A DNA stretch of 64,000 nucleotides from Acinetobacter lwoffii (GTDB lineage Bacteria; Pseudomonadota; Gammaproteobacteria; Pseudomonadales; Moraxellaceae), in the NCBI RefSeq assembly GCF_024129735.1, contig NZ_JAMXXK010000012.1:1-64000 (forward strand), in the 5' to 3' direction. The stretch's first letter is position 1; each line of letters starts with the position of its first letter. The notes under the pieces were generated by a model. That model was not told the DNA's origin, ran no database searches, and was given only the letters and a program-made list of their open reading frames with translations. Positions 27,140 through 35,526 of the stretch are shown here, piece by piece. The translations under genes were made by a program, and so were the position numbers.

Positions 27140-28312
27140 TTAAAGTGAACGTGCGATGAGTTCTTTCATAATTTCATTGGTACCCGCATAAATCCGGTTG
27201 GCACGGTTGTCGATATAGGCACGGGCAATCGGATATTCCAGCATATAACCATAGCCGCCATGCAATTGCAGACATTCATCTACGACTTTACTATATATTT
27301 CTGAAATCTTGTATTTGGCCGCAGCAGCGGCATCTACGCCTAGTTCATGCTTGAGTTGCAGCTGCATACAGCGATCCAGATAAGCCCGGCACACATCGAT
27401 CTCGGTACGTAGTTCTGCCAGTTTAAAGCGGGTATTTTGAAAATGGCTGATGCTCTTGCCAAAAGCCTGACGTTCCTTGGTATATTTTACTGTGTGGGCA
27501 AAAGCGGCTTCAGCACCTGCCTGACAGATAATCGCTACAATCAGGCGTTCCCAAGCTAGTTCTTTCATTAGCATCATGAAACCCATGCCTTCCGGACCGA
27601 GCAGGTTTTCTTTCGGAACCCGAACATTGTCAAAGAACAGTTCACAGGTATCTTGACCTTTCATGCCAATTTTATTCAGCGGCTTGCCTTTACTAAATCC
27701 AGCTTGGTCGGCTTCGACTATAATCAATGACAGATTGGCCGAACCTTTGTCATTATTGCCCGTTTTACATACCACAATCGTCATATCGCAAAGATAGCCA
27801 TTGGTAATAAAAATCTTGGAACCATTAATCACATAGTCGTCGCCATCCAATACAGCAGATGTCCGCACTGCTTGCAGGTCAGAGCCAGTTCCCGGTTCGG
27901 TCATGGCGATTGCGGTGACGACCTCTCCAGACGCCATTTTCGGCAGCCATTGCTGTTTTTGAGCTTCACTGCCAAAGTTCAGCAGATAATTGGCGACGAT
28001 ATCCGAATGTAGCGAAAACCCAGTCGCTGAATCTCCGGCATAGGCCTGTTCCTCAATCAAAATCATGCTATACAACCGGTCTACGCCAGATCCGCCATAT
28101 TCCTCAGGCATGGTAGCGCAGAGCAATCCAAGCTCACCGGCTTTATTCCATAGCTCTCGATCTACATGCTGCTGGCTTTCATAACGCTCGGTATGTGGAA
28201 TGACTTCTTTCTCATAAAATTTACGTACCGTCTCGCGAAAAGCCTCATGTTCGGCAGTAAAGAGTTGGCGCGGCAGCATCGGAGCGAGTGGGCGAATGGC
28301 TGCAGATTGCAT
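27140..28312 (-). CDS. Acyl-CoA dehydrogenase
   Basis: This FAD enzyme introduces the alpha-beta double bond into acyl-CoA and passes electrons to ETF. The 390-aa sequence has the standard signatures: AMTEPGTGSDLQAVRTSA in the FAD/substrate middle domain, the QAFGKSISHFQNTRFKLAEL segment, and the C-terminal LQLHGGYGYMLEYPIARAYI with YAGTNEIMKELIA. AAGGAATAACAAG precedes the ATG. Chain-length preference cannot be told. The C-terminal pattern most resembles long-chain or short-chain-specific bacterial members. It is convergent with almA and upstream of no co-directional partner. Confidence 0.9.
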   Translation of the reverse strand: MQSAAIRPLAPMLPRQLFTAEHEAFRETVRKFYEKEVIPHTERYESQQHVDRELWNKAGELGLLCATMPEEYGGSGVDRLYSMILIEEQAYAGDSATGFSLHSDIVANYLLNFGSEAQKQQWLPKMASGEVVTAIAMTEPGTGSDLQAVRTSAVLDGDDYVINGSKIFITNGYLCDMTIVVCKTGNNDKGSANLSLIIVEADQAGFSKGKPLNKIGMKGQDTCELFFDNVRVPKENLLGPEGMGFMMLMKELAWERLIVAIICQAGAEAAFAHTVKYTKERQAFGKSISHFQNTRFKLAELRTEIDVCRAYLDRCMQLQLKHELGVDAAAAAKYKISEIYSKVVDECLQLHGGYGYMLEYPIARAYIDNRANRIYAGTNEIMKELIARSL

Positions 28313-28495
28313 CTTGTTATTCCTTATTTTGATCTGTTTGGTTTAACTTAGGCCATGCCAAGATCAGCAGCAATGAGCGGAATGTTCAAATGACTTCAAT
28401 CTGCTGATGCTTTTGGTCATTTCTATGAAATCCCTCGAAATTCAGCCAGCGCTTCAGGTAAACTATTCGGGTTTATAACGAGTTGGGGAAATTCG

Positions 28496-28753
28496 ATGAC
28501 TGATGACATCAGCTTAGAAGAGCGCAAAGTGATTTATCGTGCGCGTCGTGGTCTAAAAGAACTGGATGTATATTTTGATCCCTACGTAAAAAACCATTAC
28601 CTGAATGCTGAGCCTTTCGAAAAACAGATGTTTGCAGAGCTGGTTGAGCAGGAAGACCCGGATTTGCTGGACTGGTTTATGGAAGTGTCTGAGCCGCCGC
28701 GTCCTGAACTAAAAGATTTTATCAAGAAGCTTAAATTTTACGTTCATGGATAA
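28496..28753 (+). CDS. sdhE: FAD assembly factor SdhE
   Basis: SdhE (YgfY/CptB, SDH5 family) promotes covalent FAD attachment to SdhA and FrdA. The 85-aa protein contains the conserved RGxxE motif in ARRGLKELD, then YFDPYV and EDPDLLDWFM, all family features. It overlaps the next gene by 8 bases. The same gene order (ygfY-ygfX) is found in E. coli. Confidence 0.9.
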   Translation: MTDDISLEERKVIYRARRGLKELDVYFDPYVKNHYLNAEPFEKQMFAELVEQEDPDLLDWFMEVSEPPRPELKDFIKKLKFYVHG

Positions 28754-29132
28754 TCGTTGCTTTAAGCTGAAACGCAGTCTCTGTGCATTGGCGTTTCAGC
28801 TTTTTATTTTTGCACTGCTGATGTATCTGTTGTATCAGTTATTGCCGATTGCACTTTGGGCAGTGTGCGCTGTCATAGGCTTGGTGATTTATCAGCTGTT
28901 TTACCGCAAGACACCACAGATTGAGCAGTTTGAATATCTGAATGGACGTGAATGGTCATTGACTACCAAAGCACGACCGACCCGTCGGGTATGTATTAGT
29001 CACGTAATTGATCATCAGGCGTATATTGTGGTGTATTTTCAGCATGCCAAGGCGCGACCTTTATTGATCTGGTGTGATCAATTGCCCTTCAAACAATGGA
29101 AATCCTTAAAATTATTGACTAAATTAATTTAG
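28746..29132 (+). CDS. Small membrane protein, YgfX-like position
   Basis: The 128-aa product has two adjacent hydrophobic helices between about residues 12 and 55, then a soluble basic domain with WSLTTKARPTRRV and a late WCDQLPFKQWKSL. The overlap with sdhE by 8 bases and the E. coli arrangement ygfY-ygfX (cptBA) suggest a YgfX-type inner-membrane partner of SdhE. Sequence identity to YgfX is not obvious by eye, so the name is not given. It could be tested by profile search against DUF1434. Confidence 0.6.
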   Translation: MDNRCFKLKRSLCALAFQLFIFALLMYLLYQLLPIALWAVCAVIGLVIYQLFYRKTPQIEQFEYLNGREWSLTTKARPTRRVCISHVIDHQAYIVVYFQHAKARPLLIWCDQLPFKQWKSLKLLTKLI

Positions 29133-29145
29133 TTGTAAAACAAAC

Positions 29146-29171
29146 GCATTTTAATGATTTAATTAAAATGC
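29146..29171. other. Perfect 10-bp AT-rich stem-loop after the ygfX-like gene
   Basis: GCATTTTAAT (29146-29155) pairs with ATTAAAATGC (29162-29171) around GATTTA. No T run follows, so it may protect or process the 3' end and is not a clear terminator. Confidence 0.4.
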
Positions 29172-29208
29172 TCATAAAACAAATATTTAGACCAAATTCC
29201 TATTTTTA

Positions 29209-29260
29209 TTGTCAGACAGAAATCAAGGTTAATCCATGACTTAGAGAAATTGTCTGACAA
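29209..29260. promoter_or_regulatory. Paired TTGTC-N-GACA operators upstream of a small membrane protein gene
   Basis: TTGTCAGACA (29209-29218) and the perfect palindrome TTGTCTGACAA (29250-29260) have centres 41 bp apart, close to four helical turns. Together they also form an 11-bp inverted repeat (29208-29218 with 29251-29261). The second copy overlaps a candidate -35. This looks like a two-site repressor target. The regulator is unknown. Confidence 0.5.
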
Positions 29261-29282
29261 TTTATTCCCTATGTTTTATTTT
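29254..29282 (+). promoter_or_regulatory. Candidate promoter of the 32-residue protein gene
   Basis: CTGACA (29254-29259) and TATTTT (29277-29282) are separated by 17 bases, 46 bases upstream of the small gene. The -35 sits inside the second operator. Confidence 0.4.
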
Positions 29283-29327
29283 TAGCCTGTACATTTAACT
29301 CACCAACAGCAACTACGGGAGACCTTA

Positions 29328-29426
29328 ATGGAATTTCCAGTATGGATGTTTCTGATCGTAGCGATTGTTTTAACGCTGGTGATCGGACGACTCGGGACAG
29401 TGTTGAAGGATAAATTTTCATCTTAA
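29328..29426 (+). CDS. Putative 32-residue single-pass membrane protein
   Basis: A short open frame begins MEFPVWMFLIVAIVLTLVIG and ends RLGTVLKDKFSS. It has one hydrophobic helix (about residues 5-20) followed by a basic, then mixed, tail, so the C-terminus should face the cytoplasm. GGGAG lies upstream of the ATG at good spacing, a candidate promoter with paired operators lies further upstream, and a strong terminator follows 40 bases later. This full transcription-unit context makes it more than a chance frame. No family is recognised. Confidence 0.65.
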   Translation: MEFPVWMFLIVAIVLTLVIGRLGTVLKDKFSS

Positions 29427-29465
29427 TCAAGCAGGGTTTATTATTTTTCTGCTTGTACAGTTAAT

Positions 29466-29506
29466 AAGTAGCATGTGCTGAACCGTCGCAATGCTACTTT
29501 TTTTTG
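29466..29506 (+). terminator. Intrinsic terminator after the 32-residue protein gene
   Basis: AAGTAGCAT (29466-29474) pairs with ATGCTACTT (29491-29499) and runs into a long T tract. It ends the small-gene transcript. No further gene lies between here and 29667. Confidence 0.75.
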
Positions 29507-29666
29507 CCCAAAATTTGGTATTCTTCTAAATACAGTCAATTGCAGCGCGGCTATTTAATGGCAAAGTGTCTCGTCTAAATTAGAGTAAATACTCTTTTAT
29601 TCACAAAATGCTTCTGATATCTTTAGCAGAAAGATGGACATAATCACAATTATAGAGGACAGGAAA

Positions 29667-30707
29667 ATGTCAGACGTCCGTAAAATATGCCAAGGTATGG
29701 CGACCATTGCAATAACAACAACAGTTTTGACGGGGTGTTCTCAGGTCATTAAAACCGGTGCCAATGTTGCACTGGGTTTCACCGAAAACCATATTGTACC
29801 GCCGATTTTAGCGATGGATGATGCTGAAATGGTGTGTAATTCAGGGAATTCTTTAACGCCGGCCATTATGGCGACCAAAGAAATGGGGGCGGATCCAACA
29901 CGGGTGGCCGTGCTGATGTATTCGGCTGCCGGTATTTGTGCCGAGCAAAAAGCGCTGGAAGCCGAGTTACGCTATTTACGTGCTTCAAAAACCAATCAGG
30001 TGGCAGAAGCTCAAGATGCCCGAATCGAGCAGAAGCGCTGGGCGGCACTGGCAGCACAGCGTCAATATACCGGTTATCAACTGTTCCAGAGCCGTTATGA
30101 AAAGAAATACCAAAAAGCCCTGGGTGAAGAATGCCCACGCATGAACAGTGATATCGAGCAAACGGTTTATCTGTTGGGTATGCTCAGTGGCTTGCAGGCT
30201 ATGACCAATGATATTAACTCGGGTGGTGCAGTGCATGTACCGAAAGATATTGCTGCCGTGGTCGAGCGTGGCATGGTGTGTCTGGATAACGCGAAATTCT
30301 GGGGTGCGCCGAATGCCACCCGTGCGGTGATCTGGACTTTGTTGCCAGGCGCAGGGGAAGGCAAGCCTGACCCTTACCAAACATTAAAACAATCTACACA
30401 AATTGGTGAGCAAAAAGGTGTACGTTTATCTCATGCCTTGTATGCCGTAGCGGCTCAGGCCAGTGGCGATGATGCCAAAGTTCGGGATGCCTTGAAAACC
30501 TTTGCTCAGGCCCGTACGGAGGAAAAACCGGTAAATCCGCAATTCAAGCTGATTGACAGCATGGCCGCGATTATGGTCAGTGGCATATCAGATCGTTACT
30601 GGACAGAAAATACTGGTATACGTAGTGGCGATGATGGCATGCAACGTTTCTGGGATGAATCCGACAGTTCTTCCGAGCTCGATGATCTGTTCAGTGCGGA
30701 TCTGTAA
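29667..30707 (+). CDS. Lipoprotein resembling the TRAP-associated TatT family
   Basis: The 346-aa protein has a lipoprotein signal ending LTGC (Cys 24), so it should be anchored in a membrane facing the periplasm. The mature part is helical, with FWGAPNATRAVIWTLLPGAG and an early AMDDAEMVCNSGNSLTPAIM segment. These resemble TatT, the helical-repeat lipoprotein that accompanies some TRAP transporters. A TRAP permease gene lies 0.8 kb downstream, which supports this. The frame extends upstream to 29634, but AGGACAGGAAA before the ATG at 29667 favours the shorter start. The C-terminus is acidic (SSSELDDLFSADL). The family call is moderate. Confidence 0.6.
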   Translation: MSDVRKICQGMATIAITTTVLTGCSQVIKTGANVALGFTENHIVPPILAMDDAEMVCNSGNSLTPAIMATKEMGADPTRVAVLMYSAAGICAEQKALEAELRYLRASKTNQVAEAQDARIEQKRWAALAAQRQYTGYQLFQSRYEKKYQKALGEECPRMNSDIEQTVYLLGMLSGLQAMTNDINSGGAVHVPKDIAAVVERGMVCLDNAKFWGAPNATRAVIWTLLPGAGEGKPDPYQTLKQSTQIGEQKGVRLSHALYAVAAQASGDDAKVRDALKTFAQARTEEKPVNPQFKLIDSMAAIMVSGISDRYWTENTGIRSGDDGMQRFWDESDSSSELDDLFSADL

Positions 30708-30774
30708 TGCAGATACTATGCATGAAGCTTCAGGGATGAAGTCAAATTAGATGGTCAGGGAGGACAACAGGCCG

Positions 30775-31347
30775 ATGCTAGATCAACATTTTCGACGAAA
30801 AATTATTTTTCTAGCGGCTTTTGTCTCTCTCTCTGCATGTCTGCAAATTTTTCACGATCATTTCATTTACTGGCAAGAAAGTCTGCTGGGTGAATTCTGG
30901 CGACTCTGGACGGCGCACTGGGTACATGTGGGCTGGATCCATTATTTTCTGAATATTCTCGCCTTTATCTGTTTACCTTTTATTTTTCCACGCGCCACGG
31001 TCTGGCATTTCTGTGCCATTTTGCTGATTTTGCCGCCGTTGATCAGTTTAAGTTTTTATTTTTTCTTGCCCAATATTGAAGCTTATGCGGGTCTGTCGGG
31101 CGTGCTGCATGGTGCCTATGTCGCCGTAGCCTGTGTACATTTGCTGTATAAGCGGGAACGCGGCTTTGCGGCGTTAGTGTTATTTTTGATCTTTGCCAAA
31201 CTGGTCTGGGAAAACACCATTGGCAATGTCGGGACGGCGCAGCTGATTGGCAGTCCGGTTTTGGTTGAGGCACATTTACTTGGGGTGATTTGGGGCGTGA
31301 TTCTGGCGCTGATCTATATTGTGAGCAATTATTTTCGGGATAATTAA
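30775..31347 (+). CDS. Rhombosortase-like rhomboid protease
   Basis: This 190-aa protein has about six membrane segments and the rhomboid serine motif GLSGVLHG. The catalytic Ser is in GLSG, a conserved His follows three residues later, and a late His lies in VEAHLLGVIWG. WVHVGWIHYFLNIL matches the rhomboid membrane entry. The short length and the GVLHG form fit the rhombosortase group, which cleaves GlyGly-CTERM tails of secreted proteins in Acinetobacter and Vibrio. ATG at 30775 has GGGAGG upstream. An in-frame ATG at 30751 has none. No GlyGly-CTERM protein is encoded next to it. Confidence 0.75.
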   Translation: MLDQHFRRKIIFLAAFVSLSACLQIFHDHFIYWQESLLGEFWRLWTAHWVHVGWIHYFLNILAFICLPFIFPRATVWHFCAILLILPPLISLSFYFFLPNIEAYAGLSGVLHGAYVAVACVHLLYKRERGFAALVLFLIFAKLVWENTIGNVGTAQLIGSPVLVEAHLLGVIWGVILALIYIVSNYFRDN

Positions 31348-31544
31348 AGTGCAGAGATAAATAATTTACTTGGCAGAAAATACAAAAAGAAAATATAAAT
31401 TGTCATTTTTATTGTGCCAATTTTCATGCAAAGTCAAAACATAGAATAAAGATCCTGACCTTTGAAAAGGAATTTTCTAGGCAGAAGGGAAGATCAGCGT
31501 CCTAGACCAAGCATCAGGCCGCTAAAATAAAAATAGGAATACAC

Positions 31545-33827
31545 ATGCAAAATAATGATCAAAACAGATCAGGATTAGGTCTGTTGCGTTATATATGGAC
31601 AGAGTGGATCTCGACCTTCGTCGTGCTGGTTTTACTTTTGCTCACTTTGATTATTGGCACCGGGGAAATGATTCACGGCCAGTTGCTGCGTATGGGGGAG
31701 CGTATTTACGGCGATCCGGCAACCGCAATGCAATATTCATTTCTAAGGGCTGAACCGACGCGTCCACAATGTGAACGCAATATCAATGTTGATCAGCGTG
31801 TTCAGCAGCAGATGAAAGCCGATGCAGCCGATGAATATGCCGATTTCTTCGGGGTGCGTTCGGAAGCGGATGTCCGTGCTGCGGTGTTACAGGCACAGCA
31901 GGTCTGTGAAGAATCCTACCTGTTCTATGATAAAGCCATTCAACATGTGGAAGCTCATCCAAGTATTCGGGCTTATCGGACGTTTGAAACCTCTTTCTTT
32001 GGTATCTTCAAGTTTGGTACAGAAAACCGGGCTTTGCTCTTGGTTATCATGGTGGTCTTTGCTGCGATCAGTGCCACCCTAAAAACTCATCATATTGGTT
32101 TACGTAGCCCGAGCACACGTATCGACTTTAAAGTTTATTCGGTCGCCATGCTGGTTGCTAATGCTTTCCTGGCATTTTCATCCTATAGCCAATATCAGTC
32201 CGTATTGAACTCGGGCGTGCCGATGGGAGAGATGAAATACATCTACTGGTTGTGGATGATTCTGTTCAGCACCCTCACATTGATCAGCTTGTATCAGGTG
32301 ATCAAACAACCAAAACCAACGCGTGAGGGCGGCAGTTTTGGTCTGGCCTTTCTGAGTGTACCGCTATATGCCTATATGGCCATTACGACCGGAATAAATT
32401 TCACTTTCTTTATGGACTATCCAATGGGACAGGGGATTTACCTCGGTCAATTGGTAGAGTTTTCTAGTATCTTCCTGAATCTGGCCTTGTTTATCTGGGC
32501 CGGTATGTTGCTGAAACAGACCCGTGTCGTGGACATGTTCCTGAACATTCTGCGTCCCTGGAATTTGGCACCTGAAACCCTGACCTGGCTAATCTTGCTG
32601 GCAGCTGCATTACCGACTGCCTATACCGGAGCATCAGGGATTTTTGTAATTGCCGCAGGTGCGATTATTTATAAGGAAGTCTGGAATGCGGGTGGACGCC
32701 GTCAGTTTGCACTGGCAGCCACCGCAATGTCCGGCTCAATGGGCGTAGTCTTACGTCCTTGCTTGCTGATTGTCGTCGTGGCATCACTCAATAAAGAAGT
32801 GACCACCGACTTACTGTATCACTACGGGATTTATGTCTTCCTGCTCAGCTCGACTTTATTCCTGGTAATTTCCCTGTTCTTTGCAGAAAACAAATTCCGC
32901 ATTGCTGCGCCTACTGTGGCTGCTCCTCAATCCGGTCGTGCCTTCATGGCGATTATTCCATATATCGTGATTTTCATTTTGATCTGGTTATTCTATAAAT
33001 ATGCCTTGTCGACTGACCTGAATGAATTTACCGCACCGGTGATGATGCCAGTCATTCTGCTGATGATTGTCCTGTTCGATAAGTTACGCCATGAACCTGC
33101 GCCGTTGCCGGCAGTGGGGCATTGGGATGAAACCTTGACCGCAACTTTAAACTCAAGATCGACACCTGAACTGGCGACAGCCGGTGCCGCGGCCAATGCA
33201 GAATATCGTGAAGCTGAACATAGCGAACAACCAGGCAAAGAGCTGGTTGTTGATCATGCTGTGCAGCGTTCAAAAGCGACTGAAATTTTGCGTCATGTCG
33301 GTTTCTGGAAGTCCATGCATATTTCGACCAGTGAGACCGTGGGACATATTGGTGCTCTGGTCATCCTGATGGCACTTTCGGTGAGTGTGGGTGGCTTGCT
33401 AGAACGTATGGAAATTATGGAAGCCTTCCCGACCGATATCAGTAGTACCATTCTGGTGATTTCACTGATTGTCGGCTTAATGATTTTTGTCGGGATGATC
33501 ATGGATCCATTCGGTGCGGTGATTCTGATCTCGGCAACCGTGGCTCCAGTGGCTTACCAATACGGTATTCATCCGGTACATTTCTGGATGATTACCCTGA
33601 TTGGTTTTGAACTGGGTTATGTGACGCCACCGGTTGCGCTGAATCATTTACTGGCCAGACAGTCGATTGGTGATGCCGAAGTGGCCGAAGCGGATGCAGA
33701 AGTACGACACCTGTCTTTCTACTACCGTTATGAACGCTGGATTTTGCCGGTAATAGTATTGCTGCCTGCGATGCTGATTATTGCCTATGTGCCTTATATC
33801 TTTAAGCTGTTCGGCTGGTATCAATAA
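31545..33827 (+). CDS. TRAP transporter fused permease (DctQ-DctM type)
   Basis: This 760-aa inner-membrane protein is a TRAP transporter permease. The C-terminal half shows DctM features: TGASGIFVIAAGAIIYKEVW, MSGSMGVVLRPCLLIV, and near the end GMIMDPFGAVILISATVAPV and GYVTPPVALN. The N-terminal part has one membrane helix, then a charged periplasmic segment of about 110 residues with two Cys, then four helices in the place of DctQ. A hydrophilic loop near residues 515-575 splits the M domain. The substrate is unknown, though large single-chain forms are often annotated for C4-dicarboxylates. No DctP-type binding protein gene is nearby. An intrinsic terminator follows. Confidence 0.85.
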   Translation: MQNNDQNRSGLGLLRYIWTEWISTFVVLVLLLLTLIIGTGEMIHGQLLRMGERIYGDPATAMQYSFLRAEPTRPQCERNINVDQRVQQQMKADAADEYADFFGVRSEADVRAAVLQAQQVCEESYLFYDKAIQHVEAHPSIRAYRTFETSFFGIFKFGTENRALLLVIMVVFAAISATLKTHHIGLRSPSTRIDFKVYSVAMLVANAFLAFSSYSQYQSVLNSGVPMGEMKYIYWLWMILFSTLTLISLYQVIKQPKPTREGGSFGLAFLSVPLYAYMAITTGINFTFFMDYPMGQGIYLGQLVEFSSIFLNLALFIWAGMLLKQTRVVDMFLNILRPWNLAPETLTWLILLAAALPTAYTGASGIFVIAAGAIIYKEVWNAGGRRQFALAATAMSGSMGVVLRPCLLIVVVASLNKEVTTDLLYHYGIYVFLLSSTLFLVISLFFAENKFRIAAPTVAAPQSGRAFMAIIPYIVIFILIWLFYKYALSTDLNEFTAPVMMPVILLMIVLFDKLRHEPAPLPAVGHWDETLTATLNSRSTPELATAGAAANAEYREAEHSEQPGKELVVDHAVQRSKATEILRHVGFWKSMHISTSETVGHIGALVILMALSVSVGGLLERMEIMEAFPTDISSTILVISLIVGLMIFVGMIMDPFGAVILISATVAPVAYQYGIHPVHFWMITLIGFELGYVTPPVALNHLLARQSIGDAEVAEADAEVRHLSFYYRYERWILPVIVLLPAMLIIAYVPYIFKLFGWYQ

Positions 33828-33845
33828 AAGAAAAGCAATAAAACA

Positions 33846-33865
33846 GCACCTACGGGTGCTTTTTT
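33846..33865. terminator. Intrinsic terminator after the TRAP permease gene
   Basis: GCACC-TACG-GGTGC (33846-33859) is followed by six T residues. Outer AGCAATAAAA and TTTTATTGCT flanks extend the stem and make it bidirectional, serving the convergent exporter gene too. Confidence 0.85.
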
Positions 33866-33888
33866 ATTGCTTTGATTTCGAATCTTGA

Positions 33889-34770
33889 TCAAATCTTCGA
33901 AGAATTCAGGCGCTTTTGCAGTATCGGGCTACACAGTAGAATCGCACAGAAAATCAGCCCCAGCCCGATTAGGCTATAGAGGTCCGGAACTTCCTGCCAG
34001 AACAGAAAGCCCCACATGCCGGCAAAGAAAATCGCCACATAGTTGACTGGCCCAATTTGTCCTGCCGGAGCCAGCTTGTAGGCATTGGACATAAATAGTT
34101 GGCTAAAATTGGCCAGAATGCCGGCAGTAATCAGATAGCTGAGTTCTGTCAGGGTATAAGGTCGCCATAGCCAAAACATCGGAATCACGGAAATCAGGGT
34201 GCCAATAAAACAGAAATAAAATACGATTTTTTCCGGAGACTCGGTTTTGGTCAGTGCCCGAACCGTGACAAACGCCATCGCCGCCAGAAAACTCGCACTT
34301 AAACCAATGACTGACATCAGGTTAATTAAACCCGAATCCGGTTTGGCAACACAGAGTACCCCGACGAAACCAATCAGAGCCGCAACTAACATGCTTGCTG
34401 TGATTTTTTCCTTAAGAAATAGCCAGGCAATCAGCGGAATAAAAATAGGGGAAGAGTAGGTGAAGACCATGGCATTGGAGAGTTTTAAATGCGCGATGGC
34501 ATAGAAAAAGCCGTACATGGCAGTCAGGCCGACCACTGCGCGCCAGGTGTGCATCCATAGTTTTTTAGTTTTGAAAAAATCAATGCCCTTATTGAAAATG
34601 AAGGGCAGGAAAATAAACAGCCCGACAAAATTGCGAAAGAAGACCACGGTGGCATTATCAACCGTTGCCGAGGCATAACGGATACACACGCCCATGACTG
34701 AAAAGAGAAAAGCAGAGCAGGTCAGTAACAGAATGGCTTTAAGCAGATGCGGAGCGGCTGGGGCAGACAT
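33889..34770 (-). CDS. DMT-superfamily (EamA) transporter
   Basis: This 293-aa protein has about ten membrane helices in two EamA repeats (first repeat up to about residue 140, second from about 155). SNAMVFTYSSPIFIPLIAWL and GFVGVLCVAKPDSG mark the first repeat. QLFMSNAYKLAPAGQIGPVNY marks the second. EamA proteins export amino acids, nucleotides or drugs, and the substrate cannot be assigned here. It is the first gene upstream of nothing co-directional on its 3' side and converges on the TRAP permease. Confidence 0.88.
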   Translation of the reverse strand: MSAPAAPHLLKAILLLTCSAFLFSVMGVCIRYASATVDNATVVFFRNFVGLFIFLPFIFNKGIDFFKTKKLWMHTWRAVVGLTAMYGFFYAIAHLKLSNAMVFTYSSPIFIPLIAWLFLKEKITASMLVAALIGFVGVLCVAKPDSGLINLMSVIGLSASFLAAMAFVTVRALTKTESPEKIVFYFCFIGTLISVIPMFWLWRPYTLTELSYLITAGILANFSQLFMSNAYKLAPAGQIGPVNYVAIFFAGMWGFLFWQEVPDLYSLIGLGLIFCAILLCSPILQKRLNSSKI

Positions 34771-34825
34771 GGAAACAACTGAGCTAGAAGATCTGACGAT
34801 ATTCTAGCTGAAATGCTGTCGAGAT

Positions 34826-35260
34826 TTACTGGCTTTGAGCAAGTTGTGCTTCAAGTAACTTGATCTGTTCCTCTTTCAGTTGGATCAACTGGTCGGCATC
34901 GCTATGCTGCGCATCCAGTGTGGCTTTTTGTTCATTGAGCTGAACTTGGATATCATCTAATTTAGCCACTTCTTCTTTGGCCAAACTGGCATTCTCCGGC
35001 ACTGGTGCATCTAACAGCTGATCTGATACCAGTGCTTTAGCTTCGATCGCCTCAGCTGCTTTCGCTGCCGCCGTATCTTCTTCAGTTTTCGCCGCAGGTT
35101 TTGCTGCCGGAACAGCCGCGATATCTTCCTGATGTATGCGTTCCGCTTCACCGGAAGAGGCATTCAACCACTGATATAGCAATACCAATGCAACGACAGT
35201 AACTAAAGCCCCCATAATCCCCATTAAAAGTTTGGGGTTATTTCTTTGTTCTACTGACAT
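34826..35260 (-). CDS. Membrane-anchored coiled-coil protein of unknown function
   Basis: The 144-aa product has a single membrane helix at about residues 11-29 and a short cytoplasmic N-terminus. A low-complexity Ala/Lys/Glu/Pro linker follows (about 45-95), then a coiled coil to the end (VQLNEQKATLDAQHSD, LKEEQIKLLEAQLAQ). It is likely a bitopic inner-membrane protein with the coil in the periplasm. AAGG precedes the ATG. It lies 20 bp after the zinc-ribbon gene and may share a transcript with yheV and prlC. I recognise no family. Confidence 0.7.
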   Translation of the reverse strand: MSVEQRNNPKLLMGIMGALVTVVALVLLYQWLNASSGEAERIHQEDIAAVPAAKPAAKTEEDTAAAKAAEAIEAKALVSDQLLDAPVPENASLAKEEVAKLDDIQVQLNEQKATLDAQHSDADQLIQLKEEQIKLLEAQLAQSQ

Positions 35261-35279
35261 AGCTTGAACCTTGATGTTT

Positions 35280-35492
35280 TTATTTTGAACGAGGTTTAAA
35301 CTGAATCACGCCAACTTCATCTGGAACAGCTGGTATTTCTGGTTGATCAACATGCGTGGGACGATTTTCTTCATAACCACATTCAATACATTCGATCCAT
35401 TCATCTTCACCAGAGGTCAGCATGACGACGCGATCTAACGCCTGACATTTTGGACATTTTGCGCCTGCAATGAAACGACGTTTAATGGTCAT
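35280..35492 (-). CDS. yheV: YheV-family zinc-ribbon protein
   Basis: This 70-aa protein has two CXXC pairs (AKCPKCQ and IECIECGYEE), forming a zinc ribbon. The N-terminus MTIKRRFIAGAKCP matches YheV (DUF2387). The open frame starts at a GTG at 35501, but AAGGTGAG before the ATGs at 35495 and 35492 and the family N-terminus favour 35492. It lies 34 bp downstream of prlC, as in several other gammaproteobacteria. Function is unknown. Confidence 0.85.
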   Translation of the reverse strand: MTIKRRFIAGAKCPKCQALDRVVMLTSGEDEWIECIECGYEENRPTHVDQPEIPAVPDEVGVIQFKPRSK

Positions 35493-35526
35493 CATACTCA
35501 CCTTGTGATCAACTTAAAAAGCTAGT

